DNA of 64,000 nt from Pseudemcibacter sp038106445 (GCA_038106445.1 JAYODU010000002.1:62001-126000); one strand, 5' to 3'. Numbered from the stretch's first letter, positions 16,987-25,885 are shown. Notes: generated from the letters alone by a model not told the origin. Made by a program: numbers and translations.

Positions 16987-17850
16987 TCAAGCACTTTTTC
17001 CCTTCGGATAACAATACTTTCTTGCATAAGCCTTTTTTGTTGCCACAGCCTTTATTTGCAAAACGCTGTCTTTAATTTGGTTAAGTGTGATCGAACGAAA
17101 AGGACGTTTTGAACCATCACTAGCTAATATGATCTCCAAACAACCGACTACATTAAAATATCCCATAGTCTTATAATAAACGTCCACTTCAGATGTCTGA
17201 TAGTCGTCAAAAAGTCCAGTGTCTAAGGTAAGTTCCGTATCATTGTCAATTCTTGCTATTTTGCAAAATTCACCTGCTTTGTAATATTCCCTTGATATAG
17301 ACCAACTATAAGGCAACGAATTATATAAACAAATTATATCGCCTATGTTTCTGCCATGCGGTTGCTGAAAAATCAGTTTTGTATCCCCCTTGGACAAATT
17401 TCCTGCAAGCTTTGGTAAGTTTTCCTGACTTATATCCCCAACGTTCAGAACACTCAAACCGGATGATCCATCAAATGCCACGGTACCATCAAAAGTAACA
17501 ATTCCATCGCATATTAAAGTCTTGTTGAATGGACAATTTATCTGTTTATCGATCCGGAAACGACCAGCCGGAATATGAACGGTATCTACTGTATCAATCG
17601 ACTTCTGTATAATATCAGACCAGTCACCCTCTCCTGCATTTCCAAAATCCAGCATTCAAACAACATCTCCTAGTTTAATATTGAGAGACCTTGTAATTGT
17701 TCCATCCTGTTCAATCCTTATCGATGAAATGTCTGATTGCGCAGCTGCATTATTAGAACTAATCAACGACCCAGTGCCAACACCTAAAACGGCAATGCCT
17801 GCATTTTTTATCACGCCACGGCGGCTTGGTAAATTTTTCTTATCTTCCAT
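16987..17850 (-). pseudogene. Tat-exported right-handed beta-helix (pectate-lyase-like) protein, interrupted
   Basis: Two contiguous frames in the same phase are separated only by TGA at 17656-17658. The first (17850-17656) begins with a twin-arginine signal (SRRGVIKNAGIAVLGVGTG ... AAAQS). The second continues LDFGNAGEGDWSDIIQKSID and VDTVHIPAGRFRIDKQI, which is the opening of pectate-lyase-superfamily beta-helix proteins, usually written VSVLDFGA.GDG.TDD. The stop falls exactly on the Ser of VSVLDFG, so one C-to-G change would create it. The protein also ends after about 290 codons, well before a full beta-helix. A secreted polysaccharide-acting enzyme or a surface protein is the likely ancestor. 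Confidence 0.7.
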
Positions 17851-18075
17851 TTTTTGCGCATTAATTGCAAATGTGTTTGTCCATAAATTTGCACAAAATC
17901 GTTAACAATTAAACTCTGAAAATTACTAAAAATAGTAAGAAAAGAAATTTATACTAACAAAACAACAACTTTATAAAGCAAACATATAATGCATCGGCAT
18001 ATTCGGTAAATGTTAATAACTTAATTTACATAATTAATTTGTAATAAAAAATGAACTTTTCTATTGGCAAGCAAA

Positions 18076-18217
18076 AAAAGTGGCTGTATAACGTCCCAAC
18101 CAAATCGGCACTCGCTGATGATAAAGTGATCTATGATCCCCGATAGCTCAGTTGGTAGAGCAGTAGACTGTTAATCTATTTGTCGCAGGTTCGAGTCCTG
18201 CTCGGGGAGCCACTTTT
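18076..18217. repeat. 10-bp inverted repeat flanking tRNA-Asn
   Basis: AAAAGTGGCT at 18076-18085 is the exact reverse complement of AGCCACTTTT at 18208-18217, which includes the CCA end of the tRNA. It could be chance, a processing stem, or a trace of element insertion at the tRNA 3' end. Confidence 0.4.
18137..18212 (+). tRNA. tRNA-Asn (GUU)
   Basis: A complete 76-base cloverleaf. Acceptor stem TCCCCGA pairs with TCGGGGA, the D arm is GCTC-AGTTGGTA-GAGC, the anticodon loop is CTGTTAA with anticodon GTT at 18170-18172, the T arm is GCAGG-TTCGAGT-CCTGC, and CCA is encoded at 18210-18212. It lies inside the accessory segment and its 3' half is overlapped on the opposite strand by a recombinase remnant. 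Confidence 0.97.
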
Positions 18218-18539
18218 GACAATCACCCAAATTAACAAGCAAATTAAATGGTGCTTTTCTGGTGTACTCTAGCTTAGAACCGTTTAATTCCAAGTTCGAA
18301 AATACATAATTGATGAGTTGGCGTTTTTCGTCTGTTGTCGAACAATCAAAAATTTCCGTAGCCTTAGAAGCTATTGAAACCAAGCTTGTCAGCGCCATTT
18401 TAAAGGTTTCGTTACCTTCATGATGCTGTTCTAATAGTTCATTTAGTTCAATTCTACGATTGACGAGTTGTTTATACTTTCTGTCATATGTATCCTTTGT
18501 AATCCGCCCAAAATTTGCTTTTTGGCAACCATCTATGCG
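18171..18539 (-). pseudogene. C-terminal remnant of a large serine recombinase, ending inside tRNA-Asn
   Basis: The frame is open from just after an in-frame TAG at 18540-18542 down to a TAA in the anticodon loop of tRNA-Asn. It reads GRITKDTYDRKYKQLVNRRIELNE, then SLVSIASKATEIFDCSTTDEKRQLINYVFSNLELNGSKLEYTRKAPFNLLVN, which is the coiled-coil and closing segment of Tn3-resolvase-type large serine recombinases. The final residues CQKWLPEQDSNLRQID are encoded by the tRNA gene itself, as seen for integrases whose attachment site is a tRNA 3' end. The catalytic resolvase domain and zinc ribbon are missing. Confidence 0.72.
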
Positions 18540-18731
18540 CTATGTCGAGGCTAGGTATCAAATGGGCGGGGATTTTAGACCATGCGAAGCGGGGAAACCA
18601 AAACCAACAGATGAAAATTATATTGTATATTTTGAGATAGTTCGACCATTCTTGTCTGGAAGTGAAAATGACATTTCGACCTTAGTTTTTAGGGAACCAA
18701 CAAATAAGTATACCGAGCTGTTGTTTCCTAG
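18540..18731. other. Unassigned scar segment
   Basis: These 190 bases join the recombinase remnant to the sugar-transferase remnant. An open plus-strand frame runs through (with YVEARYQMGGDFRPCEAG and ENYIVYFEIVRPFL) but I do not recognise it. It is probably leftover accessory DNA. Confidence 0.4.
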
Positions 18732-19684
18732 TACGTCTTCTGGGATGGAGTTCAACAAGGATGGAGACTAATATCAGGGAGTAAAGACTATCGTATAGAT
18801 AGTGATGATGATTACAACGAATAGGCCCAAACGTATGTGGGTATCCTGTTTTGGGAAACCTTGAAGAATTAAACAACTATATCCGCAACAATGAAGTTGA
18901 CGACGTTATTATTACGCTGCCCTGGAGTGCGGATGAAAGATTATACCGTATCGCCAGAAAACTTCGTGAGTTTCCGGTACATGTTTATTTAAGTTCAGAT
19001 ATGGTTGGATTTAGAATCCCCTATAAAATTTCAACTGATCATTTTATTGGTATTCCCATGATGGAAATTGCCAAGACACCATTTTCCGATTGGATGATTT
19101 TCATAAAGAAAATTGAAGATCTTTTATTTGCTACTATCGCACTGATTATCTTTGCACCATTAATGATCCTAATTTCACTTGCTATAATCATCGAAAGCCC
19201 CGGTCCGGTAATTTTCAGACAGCAAAGATATGGGTATAACAATAAAATTTTTGAAATTTACAAATTCCGCTCCATGACCCACAACCCAAAACCTGAAGGA
19301 AAGACAGTTCAGGCAACCAAGGATGATGCCAGGGTTACAAAGGTCGGGAAATTTATTCGTAAAACAAGCCTTGATGAACTACCACAAATATTTAACGTGC
19401 TTGATGGTAGCATGTCGCTTATTGGTCCCCGTCCCCATGCTGTGGATCATAACGAAGATTATGCCAAGGTTATTGATGGTTACTTTGCACTGCACCGTGT
19501 AAAACCCGGCATTACGGGCTGGGCACAAATAAACGGATTTCGCGGCATTACTGACACCGTTGATAAAATGGCGAGCCGGGTGAAATATGACGTTTATTAT
19601 GCTGAAAACTGGTCACTCATGTTTGATTTGCAAATCCTGTTAAGCACTCTGTTTGTTGGTTTTATCAATAAAAACGCAAATTGA
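18732..19684 (+). pseudogene. Undecaprenyl-phosphate sugar phosphotransferase (WcaJ/ExoY type), 5' truncated and frameshifted
   Basis: From the TTG at 18851 the frame encodes 277 residues: the rest of a CoA-binding-like domain (LGNLEELNNYIRNNEVDDVIITLPW), one membrane helix, then the sugar transferase domain with FRQQRYGYNNKIFEIYKFRSM, TKVGKFIRKTSLDELPQIFNV, SLIGPRP and VKPGITGWAQINGFRG. Such enzymes put the first sugar phosphate on undecaprenyl phosphate for exopolysaccharide or capsule. Codons before 18851 continue the family motif (GYPVLGNLEEL), and one missing base near 18809-18812 would join them to an upstream frame reading GVQQGWRLISGSKDYRI...DD. The N-terminal membrane domain of about 200 residues is gone. 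The catalytic part could still be made. Confidence 0.72.
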
Positions 19685-21031
19685 TCAATTAACTGAATTT
19701 GTTCGTTTCTCTGCATTTAATGTTAATGCCACCAATAATATGGATATTATACACGCCGCTATGATGATCAAAAATCCGGCATCCCAGCCCGCTTGATCAA
19801 CCGCGTAGCCAATCACAATATTTGCGGATACCGCGCCGCCAACATATCCAAAAAGTCCTGTAAAGCCCGCCGCGGTCCCAGCCGCTTTTTTAGGAACAAG
19901 ATCAAGTGCGAATAGCCCAATCAACATGACGGGACCATAAATAAAGAAACCAATGATAAACAGAAGTACAAAATCGGTTCCCGGGTTCCCCGCCGGGTTA
20001 AGCCAGTATAATATTACTCCAATCAGCGTTATGAGCATAAAAATAATCAGAACCGGGCTACGCCGGGCATCAAAATATTTGTCGGAAATCCATCCGCAAA
20101 GGATCGTGCCCGGAATGGCGGCAAATTCATATAGTGCATATGCATAACCTGACTCATCGAATGAAAAATGCTTCACTTCCTCCAAATACACTGGCGCCCA
20201 ATCCAAAACACCATACCGAACCAGATATACAAAAGCGTTTGCCACGGCAATCGCCCAAAGCAGTTTATTATTTAAAACATAATCAAAAAATATCTGTTTC
20301 CCCGAAAATTCATTTTCATGTGCTTCATCATATTTGAAGGCTTTTGGATAATTATCATGATATTTTTCAATTGTTGGGAGCCCTTGAGATTGCGGCGTAT
20401 CCCTTACCGTTAACCAGATAAACACGGCTATGAGTAGCGCTATCATACCATGAAAGTAAAATACCGATTTATAGTCATCATTAAAAATTATCATCCCCCA
20501 GACAAACAATACACCCACCATTGAACCGCCAATGTTATGGGCCACATTCCAGAACGCGACTGCCCTTCCCCGCTCATCCGCGGAAAACCAGTGCACCATG
20601 ACACGTCCACTTGGCGGCCATCCCATTCCCTGAAACCAGCCATTAATTAAAAGTATAAAAAACATTATGCCAGCGGAACTAAGCGCAAGCGGGCTTGTGC
20701 CCATAAAAATCATACACGCGGCGGAGGCAAGCAATCCAAATGACATAAAGTATCGGGCATTGCTGCGATCCGAAACACTTCCCATAATAAATTTGGAAAG
20801 ACCGTAGGCGATAGAAACACCGGAAAGTGCAAAACCAAGTTCAGTTCTACTGAAACCATCTTCTATAAGCTGAGGCATAGCAAAAGAAAAATTGCGCCTT
20901 ACAAGATAATACCCCGCATAGCCGATAAAGATGCCGATAAAAACCTGTATCCTTAATCGTTTATATTCGGGATCAACTTTTTTTTCTGATACTGTTTCAA
21001 TATGAGTGGCAGGTTTAAATATTCCAATCAT
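19685..21031 (-). CDS. glpT: Glycerol-3-phosphate transporter (OPA family MFS)
   Basis: A 448-residue major facilitator with 12 predicted membrane helices. GYAGYYLVRRNFSFAMPQL and NGWFQGMGWPPSGRVMVHWFSADERGRAVAFWN are the organophosphate:phosphate antiporter signatures (Arg and His residues of the substrate site). GlpT exchanges glycerol-3-phosphate for phosphate. It directly follows glpQ by 2 bases, which supports glycerophosphodiester use. It converges end to end with the sugar-transferase remnant. Confidence 0.9.
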   Translation of the reverse strand: MIGIFKPATHIETVSEKKVDPEYKRLRIQVFIGIFIGYAGYYLVRRNFSFAMPQLIEDGFSRTELGFALSGVSIAYGLSKFIMGSVSDRSNARYFMSFGLLASAACMIFMGTSPLALSSAGIMFFILLINGWFQGMGWPPSGRVMVHWFSADERGRAVAFWNVAHNIGGSMVGVLFVWGMIIFNDDYKSVFYFHGMIALLIAVFIWLTVRDTPQSQGLPTIEKYHDNYPKAFKYDEAHENEFSGKQIFFDYVLNNKLLWAIAVANAFVYLVRYGVLDWAPVYLEEVKHFSFDESGYAYALYEFAAIPGTILCGWISDKYFDARRSPVLIIFMLITLIGVILYWLNPAGNPGTDFVLLFIIGFFIYGPVMLIGLFALDLVPKKAAGTAAGFTGLFGYVGGAVSANIVIGYAVDQAGWDAGFLIIIAACIISILLVALTLNAEKRTNSVN

Positions 21032-21033
21032 GC

Positions 21034-22044
21034 TTAACGGCCCAGAAACTTAAGCGTGCGATCAGGAAAGTCTGAAAAAACACCATCAACGCCAACCCGG
21101 TTAAAAAAGATATCAAGTAAATCTTCATAATTTTTTGCATATCCCGGCATTTCCATTCTTTCCTGACGAAATGTGTAAGGATGGACTTCCATCCCTGAGG
21201 CATGGGCATCCGAAACAAGGTTTGTTATTTTAAGGGTGTCTGACTGGGCATCATATGGGATAATCATGCCGATACTTGGCCCTATCCCGTCGGCATATTC
21301 TGATAATATCTTTAATCCTTCCGCAGTGATTATATCATGATAATAATCTTCTTCGCCCATAAGCTGGATCAGCTTGATATCCATTCCAAGTGCAGGCAAC
21401 AAATCGTCATGAACACGCTTTAATTCTTCAATTTCAAAGGTTTGATAATATACCTTACTGTTTTTATCCCTGTATCCATAATTTTTCAGGGCCACGAGTA
21501 TCGCTTTACTTAAATCCTTACCTTCCTGCAAATGAAATGCTGGGCTTTTTGCTTCCGGGTAAATACCAATATCACCGCCTTTGGATTTATTTAAACCCTG
21601 CACAAGTTCAATTTCCTCTTCAAATGTGTGAACTTTGAACCGGGATTTATTAAGCGGAAAACGATCCGGAAAAACCGGTATTTTTTTTCCATCATCATTT
21701 ATGCGGTATCTTTCGCTGATATCCAGTGTACGAATTTCATCAAGCGTAAAATCAATGACATAATAACGCCCGTCTTCACGTTTTCTGTTCGGAAACTTTT
21801 CCTGAACATCCGTAACACGGTCAAGATAATGATCATGAAGCACCACCAGATGATCATCTTTAGTCATTACAACGTCTTGTTCAATATAATCTGCGCCCAT
21901 GGCGTAGGCCATGGCCTTAGCCGCAATGGTGTGTTCCGGCAAATAACCTGATGCACCGCGATGTGCGATAACCACTTTATCCTGTGAAATTGCTGTAGCC
22001 GTTGTTGATATCATAATGATCAAACCCAGAATTAATTGTTTCAT
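21034..22044 (-). CDS. glpQ: Periplasmic glycerophosphodiester phosphodiesterase
   Basis: GlpQ splits glycerophosphodiesters from membrane lipids into glycerol-3-phosphate and an alcohol. The 336-residue protein has a signal peptide ending near AIS-Q, then VIAHRGASGYLPEHT (catalytic His and Arg), DYIEQDVVMTKDDHLVVLHDHYLDRVTDV (metal-binding Glu/Asp and second His) and a TIM barrel. AGGAG before the ATG serves as ribosome binding site. The glpQ-glpT order means hydrolysis outside and import of the product inside. Confidence 0.95.
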   Translation of the reverse strand: MKQLILGLIIMISTTATAISQDKVVIAHRGASGYLPEHTIAAKAMAYAMGADYIEQDVVMTKDDHLVVLHDHYLDRVTDVQEKFPNRKREDGRYYVIDFTLDEIRTLDISERYRINDDGKKIPVFPDRFPLNKSRFKVHTFEEEIELVQGLNKSKGGDIGIYPEAKSPAFHLQEGKDLSKAILVALKNYGYRDKNSKVYYQTFEIEELKRVHDDLLPALGMDIKLIQLMGEEDYYHDIITAEGLKILSEYADGIGPSIGMIIPYDAQSDTLKITNLVSDAHASGMEVHPYTFRQERMEMPGYAKNYEDLLDIFFNRVGVDGVFSDFPDRTLKFLGR

Positions 22045-22045
22045 A

Positions 22046-22333
22046 TTAATGTCTCCTGCTCCTGAGCCAAATTACAGTGCATGGATTACACAAATATTGC
22101 AATAGTGAATATTGTATATTCGTCTCTAGCAGAGATCTCGTAACAACTATTTTCTTACCGTTCACATTCTGCAAAAATAGTATTTTACTTCCGTCCGGTG
22201 AAAGCTCAGCATAGGTAATTTCAGGCAGTTTTCCAAAAACTTCTGCGGAAATATTTCCATCTTGGGCTAAGCCGGAACCCGTGCATGATATAACAGCCAG
22301 GAATAAAATATATATTTTAGTAGGTATCTTCAT
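22046..22333 (-). pseudogene. N-terminal remnant of an exported S9-family (prolyl oligopeptidase-like) peptidase
   Basis: From the ATG at 22333 (GGGGGA before it) the frame gives a signal peptide ending near GLA-Q, then FGKLPEITYAELSPDGSKILFLQNVNGKKIVVTRSL, which matches the first blade of S9 peptidases (usually F..LP.I....LSPDGK.IAFL). After about 80 codons the sequence turns into non-homologous residues and stops right before glpQ. Propeller and hydrolase domains, about 550 residues, are missing. Confidence 0.65.
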
Positions 22334-22411
22334 TTTTCCCCCAAAGTAGATAATCATAGACTTTTATGTTACACAGAAAAGATTCAAATTCAAGCGAACA
22401 AGGGAATATGT

Positions 22412-22669
22412 ATGATTGATAACAAACTTTTTATTGATATTATTGGCTGGATTGGTGCTGCTTGTCTGTTATCCGCCTATCTATTGGTCTCTAACGGAAA
22501 ACTGGATGCCAAATCAGTTAATTATCAGTGCATGAACGTGGTTGGCAGTTTCTGTTTAATCGGCAACACTTATTTTTACGGTACCTATGCGCTTGTTTTT
22601 CTGAATTCAATCTGGGCGTTAATCGGGATTAATGCACTTCGTCATTTTTTAACTTCACGAAATATTTAA
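22412..22669 (+). CDS. Small membrane protein, CBU_0592-like family
   Basis: An 85-residue protein with three hydrophobic helices. The opening (IDIIGWIGAACLLSAYLLVSNGKLD) and the later segment LIGNTYFYGTYALVFLNSIWALIGINAL agree with the CBU_0592 family of short integral membrane proteins found in many proteobacteria. The role is unknown. It stands alone, divergent from the S9 remnant. Confidence 0.75.
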   Translation: MIDNKLFIDIIGWIGAACLLSAYLLVSNGKLDAKSVNYQCMNVVGSFCLIGNTYFYGTYALVFLNSIWALIGINALRHFLTSRNI

Positions 22670-22748
22670 TCAATTTTAATTGTTTGTTTGTAATCTAGGC
22701 AAATAATAATTCATAATGAACTAAATTTAATAGGAGCCAAATCAGACC

Positions 22749-25121
22749 GTGACCAGAATGCCAAAGAGAATTTTAACAGGACTTTTGCTAACAACATTCC
22801 TATGTTCATGTGGTGGGAGTTCAGGCGGCGGCGCGCCGACTAGTGTTAATAACACGCCTGCTTCAACGCCTGCCCCTACAACACCACCGACAACTGCAAT
22901 CGCTTATGATACTGCGGAATACCGTGAAAATACTGCTCTTGCACAAATGAATATTCAGGCAGCCTATTTAAACGGAATAACCGGAAACGGCGTATTGGTT
23001 GCTGTTATTGACAGCGGTGTAACCGAAATCCCTGAACTTCAAGGAAAATTGCACGCTCAAAGCACAAATATTGTAACCGGAAATGCAGCTGACAGTGATG
23101 ATATAATTGGTCACGGTACTTTAATGGCAGGTATTATCGCTGCAAATCGTGATCAAGCTACAAATAACAGCCCTTTTAATATGCATGGGGTCGCTTTTGA
23201 TGCGCAAATTTTGAATATCAATGCAACTTCTGATGCCAATTGCCCGGATGCAGACAATTGCGATTTCTTCCATTCTGACATTGCCAATGCTTATGATTAT
23301 GCGAGAATAAACGGTGCGGACGTCATAAATGAAAGTCTTGGATCTAATACCCCATCCTCAGCTGGTCTTAGAGCCGCAGTACAACGTGCCGTGAATGCTG
23401 GCATTGTTATTGTCGTTCCAGCCGGCAATATTGCCGATGATGATCCAGCCGGTACGGGTGATGCCGCACAGTTATCTGCAGACGTGGCCTATGAAACATG
23501 GGCCAACGGGCAAATCATTATTGCCGGTTCAGTGGATTCCAACAATCAGATTTCGGACTTCAGCTATAGGGCTGGTGCTGCTGCACAGGATGTTTTTCTG
23601 GTTGCTCCAGGAAGGAATATTACAGCACCTGATTATGATCCTGGCGGTGGTTCCGGATATGTCGGGGTCACAGGAACATCAGCATCAACTGCTCAAATTT
23701 CTGGTGCCGTCGCGCTTTTAATACAGGCTTTTCCAAGCCTTTCCGCAGCACAGGTAACTGACCTTCTGTTTACAACAGCGACGGATCTTGGCGCACCGGG
23801 AACGGACATCATATACGGGCGCGGGCTTATTAACCTGCAGGAAGCGTTTTCAGCGCAAGGTCAACTTGTAATTGCCGGCAGTGGTTTTGGTGCTGGGCTT
23901 GATATCGGTACAGAAGAAAATGTTAGCACGCAGACTTTTGTTTATTCAGGTGGTGCTTTTGGTGCGGATATGTCTTTTGCCGGTGCTGTTGACAATATCA
24001 TGGTTTTGGATCGTTATGACCGTTCGTATCATGTTGATTTCACTAAAACAGTTCGTGCAACGCAACCTTCTATGAGCATTATTGATTTTATGGATAGCGG
24101 AGCCACAAATCGCTATCAGTCAATTGCAATTGGGGATGGTGCGAGTATGCGGCTTGGCTGGAGACAGGATAACCGGTTTTCAGAAATTGACAGAAAATAT
24201 TTTTCTAACCATCTTGGACGTGACGAACGGGCAAGCGGATTAAGAATGGCAATATCATATGCTTTAAATGATGAACAATATGCAATTGTATCATCGGGTA
24301 TGTCATTGGTTGAAATGATGGAAGATTATCGTCCCGATGACTATATGGCCCCTAATAAGCACGGGTTCAGTTCCCTATTAAGCGCAACGAACACAGATGC
24401 GATCGGTTATAAAAGTCAGCTATCACAAAAATGGTCATACCAAAATGCATATGCCAGCAGCAGCCTGCGTTTTGGTGATGAATTATCCACCGGCCCAATC
24501 GATGTAAATCATAACCTTATGCTTAATCGGTTTAGTCATAGAACCTCTGATAATTTAAACATTGCATTTGACATCGGGTTTTTAAATGAAGAAGGCAGCG
24601 TGCTTGGTTCCATATCACGGGGTGCGCTTGAAATTGGTACTGCGGCCACTACTGCGTTTGGCGGTGCAAAAATCGATTACACAATTAATGCAAACACAAT
24701 GCTATTTGCCCGCGCATCATATGGCATGACCAATGTTTCCGGTTCCAGTCGAAGTATTCTGGGTGATGTTTCGAAACTTAAATCATACAGCTATCTTGTT
24801 GGAATCAAAGGGCAAAAAATGATATTTGATAGCGATCAAATATCATTCACGGTCAGTCAGCCGCTCCGTCTTTCAAGCGGTTATGCAACAGTCAGCAACG
24901 TAACAGACCGAAATTATGTAACGGGTCAGTTCACAACCTCATACGATCGGATTTCATTAAATCCAACCGGAACGGAACGTGATTTTGAACTCGCATATTC
25001 TATTAACGGTTTTTACGGTGCTAATTTGAAATTGAATATACTGCACCAATTAAATCCGGGGCACATAAAATCAATCAAAAGCGCAACCACGATGCTTTTA
25101 AGGCTTGGCTCTGATTTTTAA
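22749..25121 (+). CDS. S8 (subtilisin) serine peptidase with lipobox and barrel-like C-terminal domain
   Basis: A 790-residue surface protease. The N-terminus has a lipobox (FLCSC, then a GGSSGGG linker and a Pro/Thr-rich stretch), so it is probably a lipoprotein. The catalytic triad is Asp88 (VIDSGVT), His122 (GHGTLMAGIIA) and Ser311 (GTSASTAQISGAVALL). After residue about 400 the sequence becomes repetitive beta-strand-like with Gly, Ser and Asn, as in autotransporter barrels, and ends in ...LGSDF. The start is GTG at 22749; an ATG at 22758 is possible. It may act on extracellular proteins. Confidence 0.85.
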   Translation: MTRMPKRILTGLLLTTFLCSCGGSSGGGAPTSVNNTPASTPAPTTPPTTAIAYDTAEYRENTALAQMNIQAAYLNGITGNGVLVAVIDSGVTEIPELQGKLHAQSTNIVTGNAADSDDIIGHGTLMAGIIAANRDQATNNSPFNMHGVAFDAQILNINATSDANCPDADNCDFFHSDIANAYDYARINGADVINESLGSNTPSSAGLRAAVQRAVNAGIVIVVPAGNIADDDPAGTGDAAQLSADVAYETWANGQIIIAGSVDSNNQISDFSYRAGAAAQDVFLVAPGRNITAPDYDPGGGSGYVGVTGTSASTAQISGAVALLIQAFPSLSAAQVTDLLFTTATDLGAPGTDIIYGRGLINLQEAFSAQGQLVIAGSGFGAGLDIGTEENVSTQTFVYSGGAFGADMSFAGAVDNIMVLDRYDRSYHVDFTKTVRATQPSMSIIDFMDSGATNRYQSIAIGDGASMRLGWRQDNRFSEIDRKYFSNHLGRDERASGLRMAISYALNDEQYAIVSSGMSLVEMMEDYRPDDYMAPNKHGFSSLLSATNTDAIGYKSQLSQKWSYQNAYASSSLRFGDELSTGPIDVNHNLMLNRFSHRTSDNLNIAFDIGFLNEEGSVLGSISRGALEIGTAATTAFGGAKIDYTINANTMLFARASYGMTNVSGSSRSILGDVSKLKSYSYLVGIKGQKMIFDSDQISFTVSQPLRLSSGYATVSNVTDRNYVTGQFTTSYDRISLNPTGTERDFELAYSINGFYGANLKLNILHQLNPGHIKSIKSATTMLLRLGSDF

Positions 25122-25141
25122 GAATGTTAGAGGCGGATTAA

Positions 25142-25318
25142 ATGGCAGAAATTATATCTTTAAGCAAAGCTCGAAAGAAAAAGAAACGCGAAGAGACGAA
25201 CAAAAAAGCAAATGAAAACCGCGTAAAATTTGGACGCAGCAAAGCGGATAAAAAACTTGAAGACGCCAGAAAAGAAAGATGTAAAAAAGATCTTGATGGT
25301 CACAAAATCGATGATTAA
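25142..25318 (+). CDS. DUF4169 family small basic protein
   Basis: A 58-residue highly charged protein: MAEIISLSKARKKKKREE, then NRVKFGRSKADKK and a closing LDGHKIDD. This is the DUF4169 pattern (start I-x-L-x-x-A-R-K, middle NR-x-KFGR-x-K, end LDGH) known from alphaproteobacteria; function unknown. GAGGCGG lies about seven bases before the ATG. It follows the S8 protease gene by 20 bases and converges with the DUF2889 gene. Confidence 0.88.
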   Translation: MAEIISLSKARKKKKREETNKKANENRVKFGRSKADKKLEDARKERCKKDLDGHKIDD

Positions 25319-25327
25319 CGGGTGCTT

Positions 25328-25885
25328 CTAATTCTCAGTATAAAAATCCGGCAAATGCATTTTCACCACTTCACTATCCTCGGCCCAGGCATGACAGGTA
25401 TTAATAACCATTGGCTTCTCCTGTTTATTTGCTTTAGCTTGTTGCTGGGCAGATTTTCTCATATTCCCCATAAGCGTTTGAAACGAAACGGTCGCAAGCG
25501 GCGATAACAGCTCGGTAATATGGGTGCATCCTTTTATACCCTTAACTTTTTCCGCAATCACGCGGCGCCATCCACGGCCAATACGAATACCCACCAATTG
25601 ACGGTAAGCATCCGTGATCGCAGGACACATTTCAAAAGGACTATTATCCGTAACCGCTTCTACATCCTTAACCAGAAAACTGTCATCTACCGTAAGGCGT
25701 ATCCACATTTCATGGATTGGTTCCCCCGCCTTGATACCATTGCGCCAAAGATTTTCGATATCATAGCTTTTGATATCGGTCATATGGGCTTCTATATCCC
25801 AAAGACCATCCTCCCTGTGATATCCATTTAATTCTATTTCGCGCGTATGAATATGCTTTCTTGCAACCGGGGTTGATAATGGCAT
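25328..25885 (-). CDS. DUF2889 domain protein
   Basis: A 185-residue protein of the DUF2889 family: HTREIELNGYHREDGLWDIEAHMTD, then GEPIHEMWIRLTVD and GCTHITELLSPLATVSFQTL. The conserved CTH and Asp/His residues suggest a metal site, but no function is established. I chose the ATG at 25885 because AGGAAACAG precedes it; the frame could start 17 codons earlier. The neighbouring DUF4169 gene converges with it. Confidence 0.85.
   Translation of the reverse strand: MPLSTPVARKHIHTREIELNGYHREDGLWDIEAHMTDIKSYDIENLWRNGIKAGEPIHEMWIRLTVDDSFLVKDVEAVTDNSPFEMCPAITDAYRQLVGIRIGRGWRRVIAEKVKGIKGCTHITELLSPLATVSFQTLMGNMRKSAQQQAKANKQEKPMVINTCHAWAEDSEVVKMHLPDFYTEN

Noticed and set aside
16817..17014. A 65-codon minus-strand frame overlapping the end of the beta-helix remnant
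   Set aside because: Low-complexity, Ile/Tyr-rich composition caused by AT-rich DNA, no family resemblance, no ribosome binding site.
18460..18771. A 103-codon plus-strand frame spanning the recombinase and transferase remnants
   Set aside because: It crosses the antisense of a recognisable recombinase tail and ends in the transferase remnant, so it is a chance frame over a scar. I list the middle as unassigned DNA instead.
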